Source: Paenibacillus sp. PastM-3 (GTDB taxonomy: Bacteria > Bacillota > Bacilli > Paenibacillales > Paenibacillaceae). From it: a stretch of DNA of 64,000 nucleotides. The stretch is taken from positions 116,071 through 180,070 of the forward strand of contig NZ_JARXXP010000012.1 in NCBI RefSeq assembly GCF_029893965.1, in the 5' to 3' direction. Below the pieces are notes generated by a model, which was not told the DNA's origin, made no database searches, and saw only the letters and a program-made list of their open reading frames with translations. This document shows, piece after piece, positions 15,645-24,303 of this stretch; position 1 is the stretch's first letter, and every line of letters starts with the position of its first letter. The position numbers and the translations under genes were made by a program.

Positions 15645-17717
15645 ATGGATTATAGCGATAATATCCGCAACAAGCTGGCGCTGCTGCCGGATCTGCCCGG
15701 GTGCTACCTGATGAAGAATGAAGAGGGCACCATTATTTACGTGGGCAAGGCGAAAGTGCTGAAGAACCGCGTCCGCTCTTATTTTACAGGCAGTCATAAC
15801 GGCAAGACCCAGCGGTTGGTGGCCAACATTGTTGATTTTGAATATATAGTTACTTCAAGCAATATGGAAGCGCTCATTCTGGAGTGCAATCTGATCAAAA
15901 AGCATATGCCGCGTTATAACGTGCTTTTGAAGGATGACAAGACGTTTCCATATTTAAAAATAACGAACGAAGCCCATCCGCGCCTTGAGGTGACCCGCAG
16001 GGTGCTTAAAGATAAAGCCAAATATTTCGGGCCGTATCCGAACTCTTATGCCGCCCAGCAGACCAAGAAGCTGCTTGACCGGATGTATCCGCTGCGCAAG
16101 TGCGGTGTGATGCCGAAGGAAGTGTGCCTCTATTACCATATGGGCCAGTGTCTCGCCCCGTGCGAAAAGGAAGTGCCAAAGTCGTCTTATGATGAGATTA
16201 TCCGCGATATTTCGTCTTTCTTAAGCGGCGGGCATGAGGCAGTCAAAAGGGATCTGCAGCAAAAGATGCAGGAGGCGGCAGAGGAGCTGTACTTCGAGCG
16301 CGCCAAGGAGCTGCGTGACCAGATCATGCACATCGATGCCCTGATGGAGAAGCAGAAAATCAATACGGCTGATACGAAGGACCGCGATGTGTTCGGTTAT
16401 GCCGTGGACAAGGGCTGGATGTGTGTGCAGATTCTATATATGCGCCAGGGGAAAATGATCCAGCGGCACTCGTCTGCATTCCCGTTCTACGGGGATGCTT
16501 ACAGCGACTTCATGTCGTATGTAACGCAGTACTACAGTGAGAATCCGGCGCTGCCGCAGGAAATTCTGCTGCCGGAGCTGGTAAGCGAGGGCACCGAGAA
16601 GCCTTCGGCTGCATCCGCAGGAGCTGCAGTAGCCGCCAGCAGGCTGGCGGCGGCTGTAGGCGAGGAGGATGAAGCGTTAGCTGACGGGGCAGAGGCTGTG
16701 TCGGCTGCGGAGTATGAAGGCGGACGGGCTCTAGCCGCCTCGGAAACCGGTGAAGCCGGGACTGCGGAGGAGGCTGCTGCGCGCGAAGCTGCGGCGGCTG
16801 AGGCTACCGCAGTCGGTATGGTGGACCCGGCCGGCGGGGCGGCTGCCCTGCAGGAATGGCTGGGCCTCAAAGTGCTGGTGCCGCAGCGCGGGCTGAAGAA
16901 GCAGATGGTCGGCATGGCCTGCCAGAACAGCCGGGTAGCGCTTGATGAGAAGTTCCGGCTGATCGAGCGGGACGAGGAGCGGACCTCGGGCGCCGCATTC
17001 AGCCTCGGCCAGAGCCTGGGGCTGGAATCGCTGAACCGGATTGAAGCGTTCGATAACTCGAACATCCAGGGTGCCAATCCGGTCTCGGCGATGGTCGTGT
17101 TCATTGACGGCAAGCCTGCGCGCAAGGAATACCGCAAGTATAAGGTCCGCACCGTACAGGGTCCGGACGACTACGAAACGATGCGCGAGGTTATCCGGCG
17201 GCGGTACGAGCGGGTGCTGAAGGAAGACCTGCCTCAGCCGGACCTGATTGTGGTCGACGGCGGCAAAGGGCAGATTTCCTCGGCGATTGATATTCTGCAG
17301 AATGAGCTGGGGCTGTACATCCCGGTCTGCGGTCTGGTCAAGGATGACAAGCATAAGACCGCGCAGCTTCTGATCGGCGACTCCGCCGAGCCGGTGCCCT
17401 TGGCGCGGGACAGCCAGGAATTCTACCTGCTGCAGCGTATCCAGGATGAGGTTCACCGCTTCGCAATCACATTCCACCGCGAGCAGCGCGGCAAATCAAT
17501 GGTGACCTCGAAGCTGGATTCGATCCCGGGCATCGGAGAGAAGCGCCGGAAGGCGCTGCTGAAGCATTTCGGCTCGCTGAAGAAGATCAAGGAGGCCTCC
17601 ATCGAGGACTTCCGCGTACTCTCCATAGGCGAGAAGCTGGCCGGGCAGATCCTGGCTGCGCTTAATGATGAGGAACCGGCCGTAGAGGCTGTTTCGCTCA
17701 GCGAGGATGAGCAATAA
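15645..17717 (+). CDS. uvrC: Excinuclease ABC subunit UvrC with a long inserted linker
   Basis: UvrC makes both incisions of nucleotide excision repair with UvrB. The start ATG 15645 (MDYSDNIRNKLALLPDLPG) follows GTGGGGGAG; the longer frame upstream is not needed. The GIY-YIG nuclease domain (GTIIYVGKAKVLKNRVRSYF) occupies the first 100 residues. A Cys-rich segment (CGVMPKEVCLYYHMGQCLAPC) and the UVR helix pair (about 205-240) follow. The C-terminal RNase H-like domain carries FDNSNIQGANPVSAMVVF and LIVVDGGKGQ, then the HhH pair (SIPGIGEKRRKALLKHFGS). At 690 residues it is about 90 longer than usual. The excess is an Ala/Glu/Gly-rich insertion at about residues 314-400 between the UVR and RNase H-like domains. 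Confidence 0.95.
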   Translation: MDYSDNIRNKLALLPDLPGCYLMKNEEGTIIYVGKAKVLKNRVRSYFTGSHNGKTQRLVANIVDFEYIVTSSNMEALILECNLIKKHMPRYNVLLKDDKTFPYLKITNEAHPRLEVTRRVLKDKAKYFGPYPNSYAAQQTKKLLDRMYPLRKCGVMPKEVCLYYHMGQCLAPCEKEVPKSSYDEIIRDISSFLSGGHEAVKRDLQQKMQEAAEELYFERAKELRDQIMHIDALMEKQKINTADTKDRDVFGYAVDKGWMCVQILYMRQGKMIQRHSSAFPFYGDAYSDFMSYVTQYYSENPALPQEILLPELVSEGTEKPSAASAGAAVAASRLAAAVGEEDEALADGAEAVSAAEYEGGRALAASETGEAGTAEEAAAREAAAAEATAVGMVDPAGGAAALQEWLGLKVLVPQRGLKKQMVGMACQNSRVALDEKFRLIERDEERTSGAAFSLGQSLGLESLNRIEAFDNSNIQGANPVSAMVVFIDGKPARKEYRKYKVRTVQGPDDYETMREVIRRRYERVLKEDLPQPDLIVVDGGKGQISSAIDILQNELGLYIPVCGLVKDDKHKTAQLLIGDSAEPVPLARDSQEFYLLQRIQDEVHRFAITFHREQRGKSMVTSKLDSIPGIGEKRRKALLKHFGSLKKIKEASIEDFRVLSIGEKLAGQILAALNDEEPAVEAVSLSEDEQ

Positions 17718-17728
17718 TATGTATTTTC

Positions 17729-17755
17729 GGGCTGGCCCTACGGGGCCGGCCTTTT
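17729..17755 (+). terminator. Terminator after uvrC
   Basis: GGGCTGGCCC and GGGCCGGCC form a G/C-rich stem around TACG, followed by TTTTATG. Confidence 0.7.
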
Positions 17756-17910
17756 ATGATCTGCGGCTGGCGGAGGGGCAGAATGCAGGACAGTGCCCTT
17801 GATTCAGCCAAATCCCGGCTGAGCGGCAAACTGAAAGGGGAATAAAGGATAATGCAAATTGAGCGGAAATACTTATATATACAAAAAATAATCATATCAG
17901 GAGGTTGATT

Positions 17911-18006
17911 ATGGAATACATATTGCTGCTTCCCAACTTTTTGATGGAGGTATTTACGATCGTGGTTGCGCTGGTGATTTATGACCGGTTTTTCAAGAGC
18001 AGATAA
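17911..18006 (+). CDS. 31-residue membrane peptide
   Basis: A short frame starts at ATG 17911, exactly 7 bp after a full AGGAGG site, and ends with TAA at 18006. It encodes a single membrane helix rich in Leu, Val and Phe (MEYILLLPNFLMEVFTIVVA, then LVIYDRFFKSR), with a basic C-terminal end that would stay in the cytoplasm. Single-helix peptides of this kind act as small regulators or sporulation proteins in Bacillales, but nothing here tells which. The strong ribosome site is the main reason to call it. Confidence 0.55.
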   Translation: MEYILLLPNFLMEVFTIVVALVIYDRFFKSR

Positions 18007-18019
18007 ACGGAGGGTCCTG

Positions 18020-18123
18020 CAAACAAACAGTATCCCGCAAACAAAGAGTATTCCGCAAACAAAGAGTATTCGGCAAACAAACAGTATCCCGCAAGCAAAG
18101 AGTATCCCGCAACCAAAAAAAGG
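18020..18123. repeat. 18-bp tandem repeats
   Basis: Five copies of an 18-bp unit, consensus CAAACAAAGAGTATCCCG, run head to tail from 18020 to 18109, with a partial sixth. Copies differ at one to three positions, mainly C/G at position 9. Because 18 is a multiple of three, frames on both strands stay open across it. It lies just behind the 31-residue peptide gene, against the terminator of the convergent protease gene. Confidence 0.9.
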
Positions 18124-18168
18124 TGCTCCCGGCTGCCGTATATCAGCAGACTGCGGAGCACCTTATTT
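18120..18168 (-). terminator. Terminator of the CPBP protease gene
   Basis: On the minus strand AAGGTGCTCC pairs with GGAGCACCTT and is followed by TTTTTTGG, directly after the stop at 18170. Confidence 0.75.
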
Positions 18169-18169
18169 A

Positions 18170-19897
18170 TTAACGGGAATCTAGCCCTGCGGGCTGGAGC
18201 GGCTCGTCAGGACCTTGAGAGTCCTTGCGGCCGGTCCGGTCCGGCGGATTGAACCGGTACACGATATAGCCGACAATGAGCGGCAGGAGGATGGTGACAG
18301 TACCGGCGGCTACATTTACACTCTCCCGCATGAAGATCAGGGTCATGCCGATCAGGATGCTGTCAAATACGACGTGGGCGAACATGACGGCGATAAAGCC
18401 GTAACGCAGAAAAATATAGCTGAACAGCAGCCCGATGACGGTCAGCTCAATCGGTCTTGAGATAACCGGGTAGATCGGGTACAGGGTATGCCCGAAAGCC
18501 CAGATCAGAGTCGTGATCAGGGAGGCGATCAGGGTGTTTTTGACGAGCTTTTTGAGCATCCGGATGCCGAACAGGCGGTAGACCGCTTCCTCGGATAAGC
18601 CGGCAAGCCAGGCAACAATCGGCATCAGCAGGGCGTACCTCATATTATAAGGAGACTGGCTGGCATCTGTTGTTGACCAGTTATCCAGGGTGAACGTCAA
18701 GATGATAAACATAATGGTCTGCACGCCAAGCAGGATAAGGGCCCAGATATAACCGGCGGACATGCTGTCCAGCACATATTTGCCGTACCCCGGCTCTTTG
18801 GCGCGCGGCCACGGGTTCAGCCCTTCCTCCTTGCGCCACAGCCCGTTGCCTCCGACGAGGGAGAAATAGAGCAGCGACGACATCAGCAGGCTGTAAAGGG
18901 CATAGATGATAAACATAATTACAGAGGTTACACGGGCCTCTGCGCTGTCAGAAACAGGCTCAGGCAGCATATTGTAGGTGCTGATCATCATGATGGTGAA
19001 ATGGATCAAGCTTAAAGTGATGCCGCGTACAAAAGAAGTATGACTGCGCCGCAGAATGCTGAAGATCAGCGCCAGCAGGCCGAGTGCCAGCGTCGGCAGG
19101 GCATAGCCGAACAGGGTCAGCTTCGTAGCCAGCGATTTCTGGTCCTCCACGTAGGAGTCGTGCCAGGCCGGGGCGGAGAATCCGGCACGGAAATAAGACA
19201 GCTCCCCGTCCAGAAAATGAAACTGGTATTGCAGAGCAGCTTCTCCTACTTTGACGGAGCTGTCGGAATAGGCAAGACCGTAACCATCGGAATCTGCTTC
19301 AATCTGCAGCCTGGCGGGATTTGCTCCCCATAACTGCAGCCAGGGTCTGGCGAGGGTTTCCTTTTGCTGCAGGCTGAGTCCGCCGTTCACGCTGCTGTCC
19401 AGATAGACGCCTTTCGAATTCCCGGGTGCCGGCGGGTCGCCATAGTCCCATCCGTCACTTGCTTGGGCATATCCGCCCAGGGCAAAGGCGGAAACCTCGC
19501 CTGTATACATATTGAGGTCAACGGCAAGAACAGGATCGGCTTCACCGTCAGTATAAAGAACCGCATGATAGACGTCGAACGGATACCGCTGATCCAGCTT
19601 ATTGTCTTTGTAGCTCTGCAAGAGCTTTTCCTGTGACATATAGCCGTAAAAGGAGGAATCGGTCTGGTAGCTTACTGTCCAGTGATCCTGGTCTGTCTCC
19701 GGATGGCCGAGCTGCTGTGCTGCGAATGCGGCCGCTTTGTCGCGGGCATCAGTCTTGCTGATCATGGATGCCGATCCCCCGCTGTAAAGCTGGGGTACAA
19801 CCTGAAACATAAGGAAAACGATAAGACCGATTATACCGGCGAAAATAAGTCTTTTGGTAAGGGGCCGCTGCTGTAAAGGCTGGCCGACGGAATTCAT
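18170..19897 (-). CDS. CPBP-family intramembrane glutamic endopeptidase
   Basis: The 575-residue polytopic protein has the three CPBP (Abi/Rce1-like) motifs in its C-terminal third: SEEAVYR (paired Glu and Arg, about residue 440), WAFGH (about 468) and HVVFDS (about 512). These residues form the intramembrane active site. Upstream lie one N-terminal helix (about residues 16-37), an extracytoplasmic region of about 220 residues with many Tyr and Asp, and about six helices. The large outer domain is typical of long bacillar forms. AGGAGG precedes the ATG at 19897. Substrates are unknown; relatives process signal peptides, bacteriocin-related proteins or anti-sigma factors. Confidence 0.85.
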   Translation of the reverse strand: MNSVGQPLQQRPLTKRLIFAGIIGLIVFLMFQVVPQLYSGGSASMISKTDARDKAAAFAAQQLGHPETDQDHWTVSYQTDSSFYGYMSQEKLLQSYKDNKLDQRYPFDVYHAVLYTDGEADPVLAVDLNMYTGEVSAFALGGYAQASDGWDYGDPPAPGNSKGVYLDSSVNGGLSLQQKETLARPWLQLWGANPARLQIEADSDGYGLAYSDSSVKVGEAALQYQFHFLDGELSYFRAGFSAPAWHDSYVEDQKSLATKLTLFGYALPTLALGLLALIFSILRRSHTSFVRGITLSLIHFTIMMISTYNMLPEPVSDSAEARVTSVIMFIIYALYSLLMSSLLYFSLVGGNGLWRKEEGLNPWPRAKEPGYGKYVLDSMSAGYIWALILLGVQTIMFIILTFTLDNWSTTDASQSPYNMRYALLMPIVAWLAGLSEEAVYRLFGIRMLKKLVKNTLIASLITTLIWAFGHTLYPIYPVISRPIELTVIGLLFSYIFLRYGFIAVMFAHVVFDSILIGMTLIFMRESVNVAAGTVTILLPLIVGYIVYRFNPPDRTGRKDSQGPDEPLQPAGLDSR

Positions 19898-20036
19898 GAA
19901 ACGCCTCCTTGCATGGATTCATTTGTAGTATGCATATCTGTTTCATTATACGGGACAGGCCAGGCAGTTACAAAAAATACCTGTGCTATAGAATGCCGGC
20001 GTATCTAACTTTACATTTACGTAAACGAGCCCCGGC

Positions 20037-21602
20037 TTATGCCTGCTTTTTCCCGGCAGGCCGGCTCAAGCTGAGGTGATAATATCTGGCGCCTGCCGGA
20101 ATACAGCAAAGTGCTGCAGGCAATCCGATCAGAGCGATCCAGCCCAGAATACTCCAGTCGGGCAAAATCCCGGTGTGCAGTTCAGCAGGCAGCGAAAAGA
20201 ATTTATTCAGGAAAACACCGCCCATAAGCCCTAATAAAGATACCGGGAACATTAGAATGCCCAGCACCGGTGCTTTCATCGTATAGTATTCCAGCTGCAG
20301 CAGACACAGCATGACAGTTAACGCCAATACATAAAACAGGAAGAAATATAGCAGCCAGATCAAGGTATGAGACCAGTCCTGCAGCCCGGTTTGGCCGGCA
20401 ATCAGGGCGGCAACGCTGCCGGCAACGGCCGAGAGCAACAGGATACCCATAATCCGTATTGCAGTAGTCCATACCACGGCAACACCGCTTAGCAGCAGAG
20501 CCAGCCGGCTCTGCGGAAAGCTCAGCAGCCATGGTAATTGTTTGCGCTCGCTGCTGCTGCGCAGGAGAACCCAGACGCTGCTGAAGGTAATCACCAGCCC
20601 AAACAGTGATCTCATGAGGGACAGAACTACGGATTCCACATTTGAGGTTATGCCGAAGTAAGCACCGGCTGCTACCATGGGCGGAACAGCGAGCTTCAGG
20701 CTGAGTACAGCCGGATGCTTCTCTGTCCGGCGCGTCCGGCCGGCATAGAGCCGGTACAGCATCATGAATGTGGAGGTATCCTTCTGCAGACCGGCATTCC
20801 GGCTAATCCGGAGCGTCCCGGATCCGAAACGGCGTGAAGTGCCGGAAGGATTGGAAGAAGGGACTTCCTGCCCTTCCGCTCCCAGGCCTCTGGCGGCAAC
20901 CAGCAGCATCAGCAGGTGGCCAAGCGGCCAGCCGGCAGCGGCTACTGCAAGTGAAGCATACAGCATAAAACCGGGTGAGCCGGGGGCTGCTGCCTGCGCA
21001 CCGGAGTACCCGGTGCCATAAATGCCGTCAGCTATAAACGGTGACATCCATAATGCAGTGTACGGAATGAAGAGCAGCAACGCTAATTTGCCCGGATGAA
21101 GAAACAGGCTGATTGCGAGTCCGAATACCACGGCAAGCGGCAGAAAAATCAGAATGAACAGTGTATATGCCGCAACCAAATAGAGAAGTTCAGCCATGGA
21201 TAACGGCGGATACCAGCCACTGCGGACAGAATGAAGATACAGCATAACGGCGGCGAGGAGAACCGCAAGCGTTAACTGAAGGCTATGTCCGAGCAGACTG
21301 ATCATTTTGGCATACAGCAGCTTCAATCTGGAATGGGGAAAGGAGAGCATCCAGTCGCGGGAGCCAGCGTTCATAAAGCTCACTATACTGACTGCCGAAA
21401 GGGCTGTCACAGCTGACCATACCAGCAAAGCGGCATAGATGAAGGGGATGCGTTCCGATGATCTGGAGCCGGGAAGGTAGATGCCGATTAACACTGTACC
21501 AATGACCAGAATCAGGGCTGTAAGCAGCCTGGAATATTTACCAAGTCTTGAAAGGTTATAACGGCTGTACTCCAGCCGGACCAGCGTCTTCATCGCGCTC
21601 AT
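20037..21602 (-). CDS. ABC transporter permease of a GntR-regulated operon
   Basis: The 521-residue protein has about twelve hydrophobic segments and a soluble charged stretch near the middle, as in the fused permeases of YtrC/YtrD-like ABC systems. Its start (MSAMKTLVRLEYSRYNLSRL) overlaps the stop of the ATPase gene in an ATGA arrangement, so the two are translationally coupled. The cargo is not evident; relatives in B. subtilis respond to cell-envelope-active antibiotics. It is the last gene of the GntR-ATPase-permease operon. Confidence 0.8.
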   Translation of the reverse strand: MSAMKTLVRLEYSRYNLSRLGKYSRLLTALILVIGTVLIGIYLPGSRSSERIPFIYAALLVWSAVTALSAVSIVSFMNAGSRDWMLSFPHSRLKLLYAKMISLLGHSLQLTLAVLLAAVMLYLHSVRSGWYPPLSMAELLYLVAAYTLFILIFLPLAVVFGLAISLFLHPGKLALLLFIPYTALWMSPFIADGIYGTGYSGAQAAAPGSPGFMLYASLAVAAAGWPLGHLLMLLVAARGLGAEGQEVPSSNPSGTSRRFGSGTLRISRNAGLQKDTSTFMMLYRLYAGRTRRTEKHPAVLSLKLAVPPMVAAGAYFGITSNVESVVLSLMRSLFGLVITFSSVWVLLRSSSERKQLPWLLSFPQSRLALLLSGVAVVWTTAIRIMGILLLSAVAGSVAALIAGQTGLQDWSHTLIWLLYFFLFYVLALTVMLCLLQLEYYTMKAPVLGILMFPVSLLGLMGGVFLNKFFSLPAELHTGILPDWSILGWIALIGLPAALCCIPAGARYYHLSLSRPAGKKQA

Positions 21603-22330
21603 ACGAACACTTCCCTGTAATGAGATTCGACCGATTTCCCGGAGCAGCGCAGCCTATCTACATCTTCAATGCTGCGGATCGTTCCATCGCCGATCAGGAT
21701 CAGCCGGTCGAACAGCAGTTCCATTTCCCGGATGTCGTGAGTGGCAATCAGAAAGGTCCGCCGGCCGTCAGCAAGCTCGCCGACTACAGCGGAAGCAATC
21801 CGTTCGCGGGAGAGAAGATCAACACCGGTGAACGGTTCGTCGAGGATAATCAGCGGTGCTTTACGTGACAGGCAGGTCAGCAGCTGCAGCCTGGCCTCCT
21901 CGCCGCGGGACAGTGAGGAGATGCCCGGCTCCATGGAGACACTGAGCTCTGCCTGCAGCTCCTGCGCCTTGACCGGGTCCCAGTCCGGATAGATTCCGGC
22001 GGCAAAATTCAGCCATTCCCTGACGCTCAGCCAGCCGGGCAGATTGCTGCGGTCCGGCAGAAGTGACAGCATGCCGAGCTGCTCAATGCCCGCCGGCTGG
22101 CCGAAAATCCGTGCAGAGCCGGTATCCGGGGCGGCCAGTCCAGCAATAATCCGCAGCAATGAGGATTTGCCGGCCCCGTTAGGGCCAAGCAGGCCGGTCA
22201 GGCTGCCCTGGGGAATATCGAAGCTGATGCCCTGGAGAATGCTCTTTTTTCTTCGCGTAAGCCCGATTCCCCGGCACTCTACCGCCGCAGGCCCTGCAGC
22301 CGTCTCCATACTGTAATGATTAGCTGTCAT
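21599..22330 (-). CDS. ABC transporter ATP-binding protein
   Basis: The 243-residue ATPase starts at ATG 22330 (MTANHYSMETAAG), which overlaps the end of the gntR gene by 11 bp. It has Walker A GPNGAGKSSL, the signature SLSRGEEARL, Walker B LIILDEPFTGVD, and the switch histidine in LIATHDI. The signature has SRGE in place of the common SGGQ, as is frequent in YtrB-like ATPases. It partners the permease encoded next. Confidence 0.9.
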   Translation of the reverse strand: MTANHYSMETAAGPAAVECRGIGLTRRKKSILQGISFDIPQGSLTGLLGPNGAGKSSLLRIIAGLAAPDTGSARIFGQPAGIEQLGMLSLLPDRSNLPGWLSVREWLNFAAGIYPDWDPVKAQELQAELSVSMEPGISSLSRGEEARLQLLTCLSRKAPLIILDEPFTGVDLLSRERIASAVVGELADGRRTFLIATHDIREMELLFDRLILIGDGTIRSIEDVDRLRCSGKSVESHYREVFV

Positions 22331-22712
22331 GTGAATCCTCCTTATCAAATTCCAGCAATTGCGCGGCCGTGAGGCCGAGCTTTCCGGCAGCCGCCTTAAA
22401 TTCCTGGATTGCCTTGCGCATAATATCTTTACGTGCCTCGCCAATCACAGCTGCATCCCTGGTGACAAAGGTTCCCTGCCCGCGGTAGGTAACAATCAGG
22501 CCCATGCGCTCCAGCTCCTGATACGTTCTGGCTGCGGTGGTAGGGTTGACGCCCCTGCCTGCGGCAAGCTCTCTTACGGAGGGCAGCCGCGAGCCGGGCG
22601 GTATATGTCCGCTGACAATTCTTCCTTGTATAGCCCAGGCAAACTGTTCGTAGATTGGCAGTGAGGGGTTGATCTGAAACGGTTCCGGCAAAAGCTCAAA
22701 GGACTGATCCAT
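22320..22712 (-). CDS. GntR-family regulator, YtrA subfamily
   Basis: The 130-residue protein begins at ATG 22712 (MDQSFELLPEPFQINPS) behind AGAAGGAAGGGG. It has the winged helix of GntR proteins (SRLPSVRELAAGRGVNPTTAARTYQELERMG, about residues 38-68, then the wing RGQGTFVT) and only a short C-terminal helix pair. This marks the YtrA subfamily, which dimerises through that tail and represses its own operon with an ABC transporter. The operon layout here is the same. An inverted repeat that could be its operator lies just upstream. Confidence 0.92.
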   Translation of the reverse strand: MDQSFELLPEPFQINPSLPIYEQFAWAIQGRIVSGHIPPGSRLPSVRELAAGRGVNPTTAARTYQELERMGLIVTYRGQGTFVTRDAAVIGEARKDIMRKAIQEFKAAAGKLGLTAAQLLEFDKEDSHDS

Positions 22713-22751
22713 GGAATACCCCTTCCTTCTCTGACTGATTCCTGAGGTCAT

Positions 22752-22815
22752 GTGTATGGAGGATAACCATACACTTTGTAATCGAAGTGTACCACTACAC
22801 ACCATACAATTTCAA
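22752..22815 (-). promoter_or_regulatory. Promoter and operator of the GntR-ABC operon
   Basis: On the minus strand TTGAAA (22810-22815) and TACACT (22786-22791) are 18 bp apart. Just downstream lies a perfect inverted repeat GTGTATGG-N7-CCATACAC (22752-22774), well placed to block transcription if bound by the GntR protein. The -10 region itself holds AGTGTA/TACACT half-sites. Confidence 0.65.
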
Positions 22816-22932
22816 GCGAGATTAATCACATTGAAAAATCAAGCTTTGTGCTGTTGGACAATAACGTATATAATTTGTATGTTTATCGGATCACAAAACA
22901 ATTATTATTGCTGTCATGAAGCAAGTGAAAGG

Positions 22933-24291
22933 ATGAGCCGTTTGGCCTCGCCATTTACCGAATTCAGATTTTTCAAGCTGTCCCCGCCTCAGATTCTGGT
23001 GGGGGGATTTGCCGCAGTCATCCTGATTGGAACACTGCTTCTGATGCTGCCCTTTGCCAGTACATCCGGCCATTCCCTGAGATTTATAGATGCGCTGTTT
23101 ACGGCAACCTCCGCAACCTGCGTAACCGGGCTGGTTGTAGTGGATACCGGCTCCCATTTCAGCCTTTTCGGCCAGATTGTTATTCTGGTGCTGATTCAGA
23201 TCGGCGGTCTCGGCTTTATGACGATGGCTACTCTGTTCGCGCTGCTGCTCAGACGCAAAATCTCGCTGCGCGACCGGCTGATTCTCCAGGAGGCGATGAA
23301 TCAGAGCTCAATGGAGGGAATTGTACGGCTGATCCGCAGGGTGCTTGTCTATTCACTCGTTATTGAAGCAGGCGGTGCGGTTCTGCTGGCGCTCCGCTGG
23401 GCGGCGGATATGCCGCTTGGCCGTGCGTTGTATTACGGTGTGTTTCATGCCGTTTCCATGTTCAACAACGCCGGATTCGATCTGTTCGGCGATTACCGCA
23501 GCCTGACCGCTTATGCCAGTGATTCTGTAGTGAATCTGGTTGTCATGCTGCTGATTGTATCAGGCGGTATCGGGTTCATTGTGATGGCCGATCTGATTGA
23601 ATACCGCAAAAGCCGCCGGCTGCAACTGCACAGCAAGGTCGTTCTGTCGATGACAGGGGCGCTGATCCTTATCGGTGCAGCAGTGATTTTTGTGTTCGAG
23701 TTCACCAACACCCGTACACTCGGTCCTCTTAACTTCGGCGGCAAACTCTGGGCCTCATTCTTTCAGGCGGTAACACCGCGCACAGCCGGTCCCAATACGG
23801 TGGACATCGCCGGCATGCGTCAGGCCACACAGTTTTTTATCATCATCCTGATGTTTATCGGCGCCTCCCCGGGCTCGACCGGCGGAGGGATCAAGACGAC
23901 TACCTTTACGCTGATGATCGGGGCAGTTGTCTCCATGCTGCGTGGACGGGAAGATATTGTGCTGTTCCGTTACCGGCTTGCCCAGGAGCGGGTATTTAAG
24001 GCGCTGACGATTACGCTGCTCGCCCTGCTGCTGATTGTCACTGTGTCGATGGTACTCTCAACTACAGAAGGGCGCCCGTTCCTGATGATTCTGTTTGAGA
24101 CGACATCGGCGTTTGCGACCGTCGGGCTGACGATGGGGCTGACACCGGAGCTGTCTGATGCCGGGAAAATACTGCTCTGCCTGACGATGTTTGCCGGAAG
24201 GCTTGGTCTTTTGACACTGGCCTATGCACTCGGTCCGAAACAGGGTAAACCATTGTATAAGTATCCGGAAGGTAAAATGATCATTGGATAA
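22933..24291 (+). CDS. ktrB: Potassium uptake membrane subunit KtrB
   Basis: The 452-residue protein (start MSRLASPFTEFRFFKLSP at ATG 22933; the longer frame upstream runs through the divergent promoter and has no homology) is a TrkH/KtrB K+ transporter. Four MPM repeats are seen, each with a P-loop: SATCVTGLVVVDTGS, NNAGFDLFGDYRS, TPRTAGPNTVDIAGM and SAFATVGLTMGLTP. The GASPGSTGGGIKTTT element is typical of this family. It lacks strong ribosome-site match (GAAAGG). KtrB works as a dimer gated by the KtrA ring encoded next. Confidence 0.93.
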   Translation: MSRLASPFTEFRFFKLSPPQILVGGFAAVILIGTLLLMLPFASTSGHSLRFIDALFTATSATCVTGLVVVDTGSHFSLFGQIVILVLIQIGGLGFMTMATLFALLLRRKISLRDRLILQEAMNQSSMEGIVRLIRRVLVYSLVIEAGGAVLLALRWAADMPLGRALYYGVFHAVSMFNNAGFDLFGDYRSLTAYASDSVVNLVVMLLIVSGGIGFIVMADLIEYRKSRRLQLHSKVVLSMTGALILIGAAVIFVFEFTNTRTLGPLNFGGKLWASFFQAVTPRTAGPNTVDIAGMRQATQFFIIILMFIGASPGSTGGGIKTTTFTLMIGAVVSMLRGREDIVLFRYRLAQERVFKALTITLLALLLIVTVSMVLSTTEGRPFLMILFETTSAFATVGLTMGLTPELSDAGKILLCLTMFAGRLGLLTLAYALGPKQGKPLYKYPEGKMIIG

Positions 24292-24303
24292 GGGGTAAAA
24301 GTG

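Noticed and set aside
17979..18161. Frame encoding a hexapeptide-like (Y/C)SLFAG repeat on the minus strand
   Set aside because: It arises because the 18-bp repeat is a multiple of three; no ribosome site, and it overlaps the protease terminator.
22805..22933. c-di-AMP (ydaO) riboswitch before ktrB
   Set aside because: Only about 120 bp, shared with the divergent GntR promoter, lie before ktrB; I could not fit the conserved ydaO core.
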